From contig CAIYXE010000477.1 in the NCBI GenBank assembly GCA_903930095.1, positions 1-7,584 of the forward strand: a stretch of DNA of 7,584 nucleotides. The letters are read 5' to 3'. A model generated the notes under the pieces. That model did not search any database. It had not been told where the DNA came from and worked only from the letters and a program-made list of their open reading frames with translations. The stretch comes from an uncultured Hyphomicrobiales bacterium (GTDB taxonomy: Bacteria; Pseudomonadota; Alphaproteobacteria; Rhizobiales; Aestuariivirgaceae). This document shows, one piece after another, positions 5,762-7,584 of the stretch (positions within the stretch are counted from its first letter, which is position 1; every line of letters starts with the position of its first letter). Position numbers and translations under genes: made by a program.

Positions 5762-6774
5762 TGAGGATATGGCGGAGCATTGTTGCGGCGGCGATTGCCG
5801 CCCCCCTGGCCATTGGCGCCATCACCAGCCTTGCCGGCAGCGCCCGGGCCGAAACCCAGGGAATCGTGGCGGTGGCCAATGATCAGCCGATCACCGAGCG
5901 CGACATCAGCCAGCGCATCGAGCTGCGCAAGATCCTGGGCGACCTCCCCAGCGGAGGCATGACCCGCAAGCAGGCGCTGCAGAACCTCATCGACGACCAG
6001 GCGAAGATGCTCGAGGCCAAGCGCCTCATGCTGATACCGGCGGACTCCGAAATCACCCAGCGCATGGACCGGATCGCCAAGGGCATGAAAATCTCGCGCG
6101 AAGAGCTTCTCGCCAAGCTCAAGAAGGCGGGAATCAGTGAAGCCAGCCTCCGCCGCTATCTGCAGTCCACGGTCGCCTTCAGCCGCATCATCGCCGCGCG
6201 GTACCGCGAGGAGGTGCAGGCGACGCCTCAGGAGGTCGACGCCAAGATGGCCGAGATCAACAGGACGGTGAACGCGCACATGAAGAAGGTCATGAGCGAT
6301 CCGCGCATGCAGGGGTTTACCGTCTATTCGCTCATGGAGATCAGCCTGCCGATCGACGGCCAGGACCCCATTCTGATGCAGTCCCGCGCCATCGAGGCGC
6401 AGCAGGTGCTGAAGCGCTTCAACGGCTGCGGCAATGCCAGGAAGGCGGCGGAGGGAATCTTCAACGTCAAGATCGGCAAGCAATTCGATGCCGACGGCGC
6501 CAAGCTGCCCAAGCCCATGAAGCAGGCGCTGGACAAGGCGGGCAAGGGCCGCGCCGTTGGCCCCATGCGCGGCAAGGACGGGATCCAGCTCATCGCGCTG
6601 TGTGGTGTGCGCAACATCTCGCCGCCCAAGCCCGACTTCGAAATGCCCACGCGCGAGCAGGTGGAGCGCATGGTGATCAACGACAAGTACGACAAGATCG
6701 AGGAAGACTACCTGAAGCTGGCGCGCGAGAACATCTACGTCGAATACCGCAACGCGAACTACGCCCAGCAGTGA
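5761..6774 (+). CDS. surA: SurA-type periplasmic chaperone / peptidylprolyl isomerase-like protein
   Basis: A periplasmic chaperone that escorts outer-membrane proteins; LptD is a known SurA client in E. coli. The 337-residue product has a signal peptide (1-30, cut after GSARA) and a SurA N-terminal helical domain (about 31-170) with the typical opening GIVAVANDQPITERDISQR and the LIDDQAKMLEAKR helix. A single region (about 185-285) follows where a parvulin domain should be, then a C-terminal helix (295-330) that would pack on the N-domain. The parvulin region lacks the usual HILV..A, dF..lA...S and G-x-LGW motifs, so isomerase activity is doubtful; E. coli SurA has about 428 residues and two parvulin domains. 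C223 (FNGCGN) and C281 (ALCGV) could form a disulfide in the periplasm. ATG overlaps the lptD TGA by one base, implying translational coupling. Assignment rests on the N-domain and operon position. Confidence 0.88.
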   Translation: MRIWRSIVAAAIAAPLAIGAITSLAGSARAETQGIVAVANDQPITERDISQRIELRKILGDLPSGGMTRKQALQNLIDDQAKMLEAKRLMLIPADSEITQRMDRIAKGMKISREELLAKLKKAGISEASLRRYLQSTVAFSRIIAARYREEVQATPQEVDAKMAEINRTVNAHMKKVMSDPRMQGFTVYSLMEISLPIDGQDPILMQSRAIEAQQVLKRFNGCGNARKAAEGIFNVKIGKQFDADGAKLPKPMKQALDKAGKGRAVGPMRGKDGIQLIALCGVRNISPPKPDFEMPTREQVERMVINDKYDKIEEDYLKLARENIYVEYRNANYAQQ

Positions 6775-6781
6775 CGGCCAG

Positions 6782-7584
6782 ATGGCGGCTCCACCCCTGG
6801 TCCTGACCTCAGGCGAGCCGGCAGGCGTCGCGCCCGAAATCACGGCCGCCGCCTGGCATGCACTGCGCCATGACCCCTCCTGCGCCTTTTTCCTGCTGGG
6901 CGACGCAGACTACTGGCAGGCCCGCAACCCAGGCCTTCCCATACGGCGGATCGCGGGGCCCGCAACGGCCGCCAGTGTGTTCGCCGCCGCCCTCCCCGTC
7001 CTGCACCGGCCGCTGGCGCAGCATCCCCGGCCCGGCGTCATCGCGCCCGGAACCGCAGCCCAGGTGATTGCCGCGATCGATGAGGCGGTGGAGCTTGCCT
7101 TCGCCGGCCAGGTGGCAGGGATCGTCACCAACCCGATCCAGAAGGATGCGCTCTATGAAGCCGGGTTCCGGCACCAGGGCCATACCGATTACCTGGCGCA
7201 TCTGTCGGCCCGCCACGGCAGGCCCGTGCAGGAAGTGATGATGCTGGTGGCGGACGGCCTGCGGGCCATTCCGGTGACCGTGCATATCGCATTGAAGGAT
7301 GTGCCGTCACAGCTGACGAAGGAGGCGATCCTCGCGCAGGCGCGGGTCACCGCCAGGGACCTGCAGCGCTACTTCGGCATCACGCAGCCACGCCTGGCCT
7401 TCACTGGCCTCAACCCGCATGCGGGCGAGAACGGGGCGATGGGACGCGAGGAGATCGAGATCATCCGCCCGGCGCTCGAGACACTGCGGCAGGAGGGGTT
7501 CGACGTTGCGGGCCCGCTCTCCGCCGACACCGCCTTCCATGCCGAGGCGCGCGCCACCTATGACGCGATCCTCTGCATGTATCA
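6782..7584 (+). CDS. pdxA: 4-hydroxythreonine-4-phosphate dehydrogenase, 3'-truncated by window edge
   Basis: Oxidises 4-phosphohydroxy-L-threonine with NAD(P)+ in the DXP-dependent route to pyridoxal 5'-phosphate (vitamin B6), in the cytoplasm. The frame opens with ATG 6782, 7 bases after the surA stop, without a clear ribosome-binding site, suggesting reinitiation within the operon. It stays open for 267 full codons to the window end, of about 330 usual. Family motifs appear in order: TSGEPAGVAPEI (9-20), VTNPIQKDAL (115-124), GHTDYLA with substrate-binding H134/T135, VTVHIALKDV, GLNPHAGENG (209-218), GPLSADTAFH and the final MYH of MYHDQ. The three metal ligands align with E. coli H166, H211 and H266 as H168, H213 and H268 (the last codon incomplete), with identical spacings of 45 and 55 residues. 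Nothing suggests loss of function. rsmA (ksgA) would be the expected next gene. Confidence 0.96.
   Translation, partial: MAAPPLVLTSGEPAGVAPEITAAAWHALRHDPSCAFFLLGDADYWQARNPGLPIRRIAGPATAASVFAAALPVLHRPLAQHPRPGVIAPGTAAQVIAAIDEAVELAFAGQVAGIVTNPIQKDALYEAGFRHQGHTDYLAHLSARHGRPVQEVMMLVADGLRAIPVTVHIALKDVPSQLTKEAILAQARVTARDLQRYFGITQPRLAFTGLNPHAGENGAMGREEIEIIRPALETLRQEGFDVAGPLSADTAFHAEARATYDAILCMY

Noticed and set aside
5659..6843. Long minus-strand open frame opposite surA (394 codons)
   Set aside because: An antisense shadow spanning lptD-surA-pdxA junctions; its product has the repetitive composition typical of GC-rich reverse frames.
6782..7584. Possible loss of a metal-binding His in PdxA
   Set aside because: First alignment suggested a missing ligand, but recounting E. 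coli PdxA from memory placed H166, H211 and H266 on H168, H213 and H268 here, all conserved.
1..7584. CRISPR arrays, tRNA/rRNA genes, insertion sequences, phage or toxin-antitoxin genes
   Set aside because: No regularly spaced repeats, tRNA-like folds, transposase motifs or terminal repeats were seen; the genes are ordinary chromosomal ones.

Overview
The window is GC-rich and densely coding, with the gene content of a Gram-negative alphaproteobacterium. This placement is an inference from three things: the conserved order lptD-surA-pdxA, the alphaproteobacterial style of the short SurA and the LptD, and a CytR-like LacI regulator. I cannot name a genus. Most of the window is housekeeping and envelope-biogenesis sequence, and I found no evidence of a novel defence, mobile or biosynthetic system.

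Layout. (1) Bases 2-472 hold the 3' part of an S-formylglutathione hydrolase gene (formaldehyde detoxification), cut by the window edge. (2) Bases 473-775 are a visibly AT-richer non-coding stretch. It contains a perfect 19-bp palindrome with an overlapping second palindrome, two or three LacI/GalR-type sites, and several short inverted repeats. (3) Bases 776-1792 encode a LacI-family repressor, most CytR-like. (4) Bases 1800-3278 (minus strand) encode leucyl aminopeptidase PepA with a complete M17 active site. It converges on the repressor gene with only 7 bases between the two stop codons. (5) Bases 3279-3463 are a divergent regulatory gap with a candidate pepA promoter and a 17-bp inverted repeat. 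(6) Bases 3464-7584 (plus strand) hold the operon lptD-surA-pdxA, with lptD and surA overlapping by one base and pdxA starting 7 bases after surA. pdxA runs off the right edge.

How the genes work together. LptD is the outer-membrane translocon that inserts LPS. SurA is the periplasmic chaperone that helps fold outer-membrane beta-barrels, LptD being a known client in E. coli. Their translational coupling therefore makes functional sense. PdxA (vitamin B6 biosynthesis) is the traditional passenger of this operon, and rsmA/ksgA would usually follow it beyond the window. PepA is often found next to LPS-transport genes in alphaproteobacteria, but here lptF and lptG are not between pepA and lptD. 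The repressor and its 300-base upstream region are the only part with real unexplained regulatory structure.
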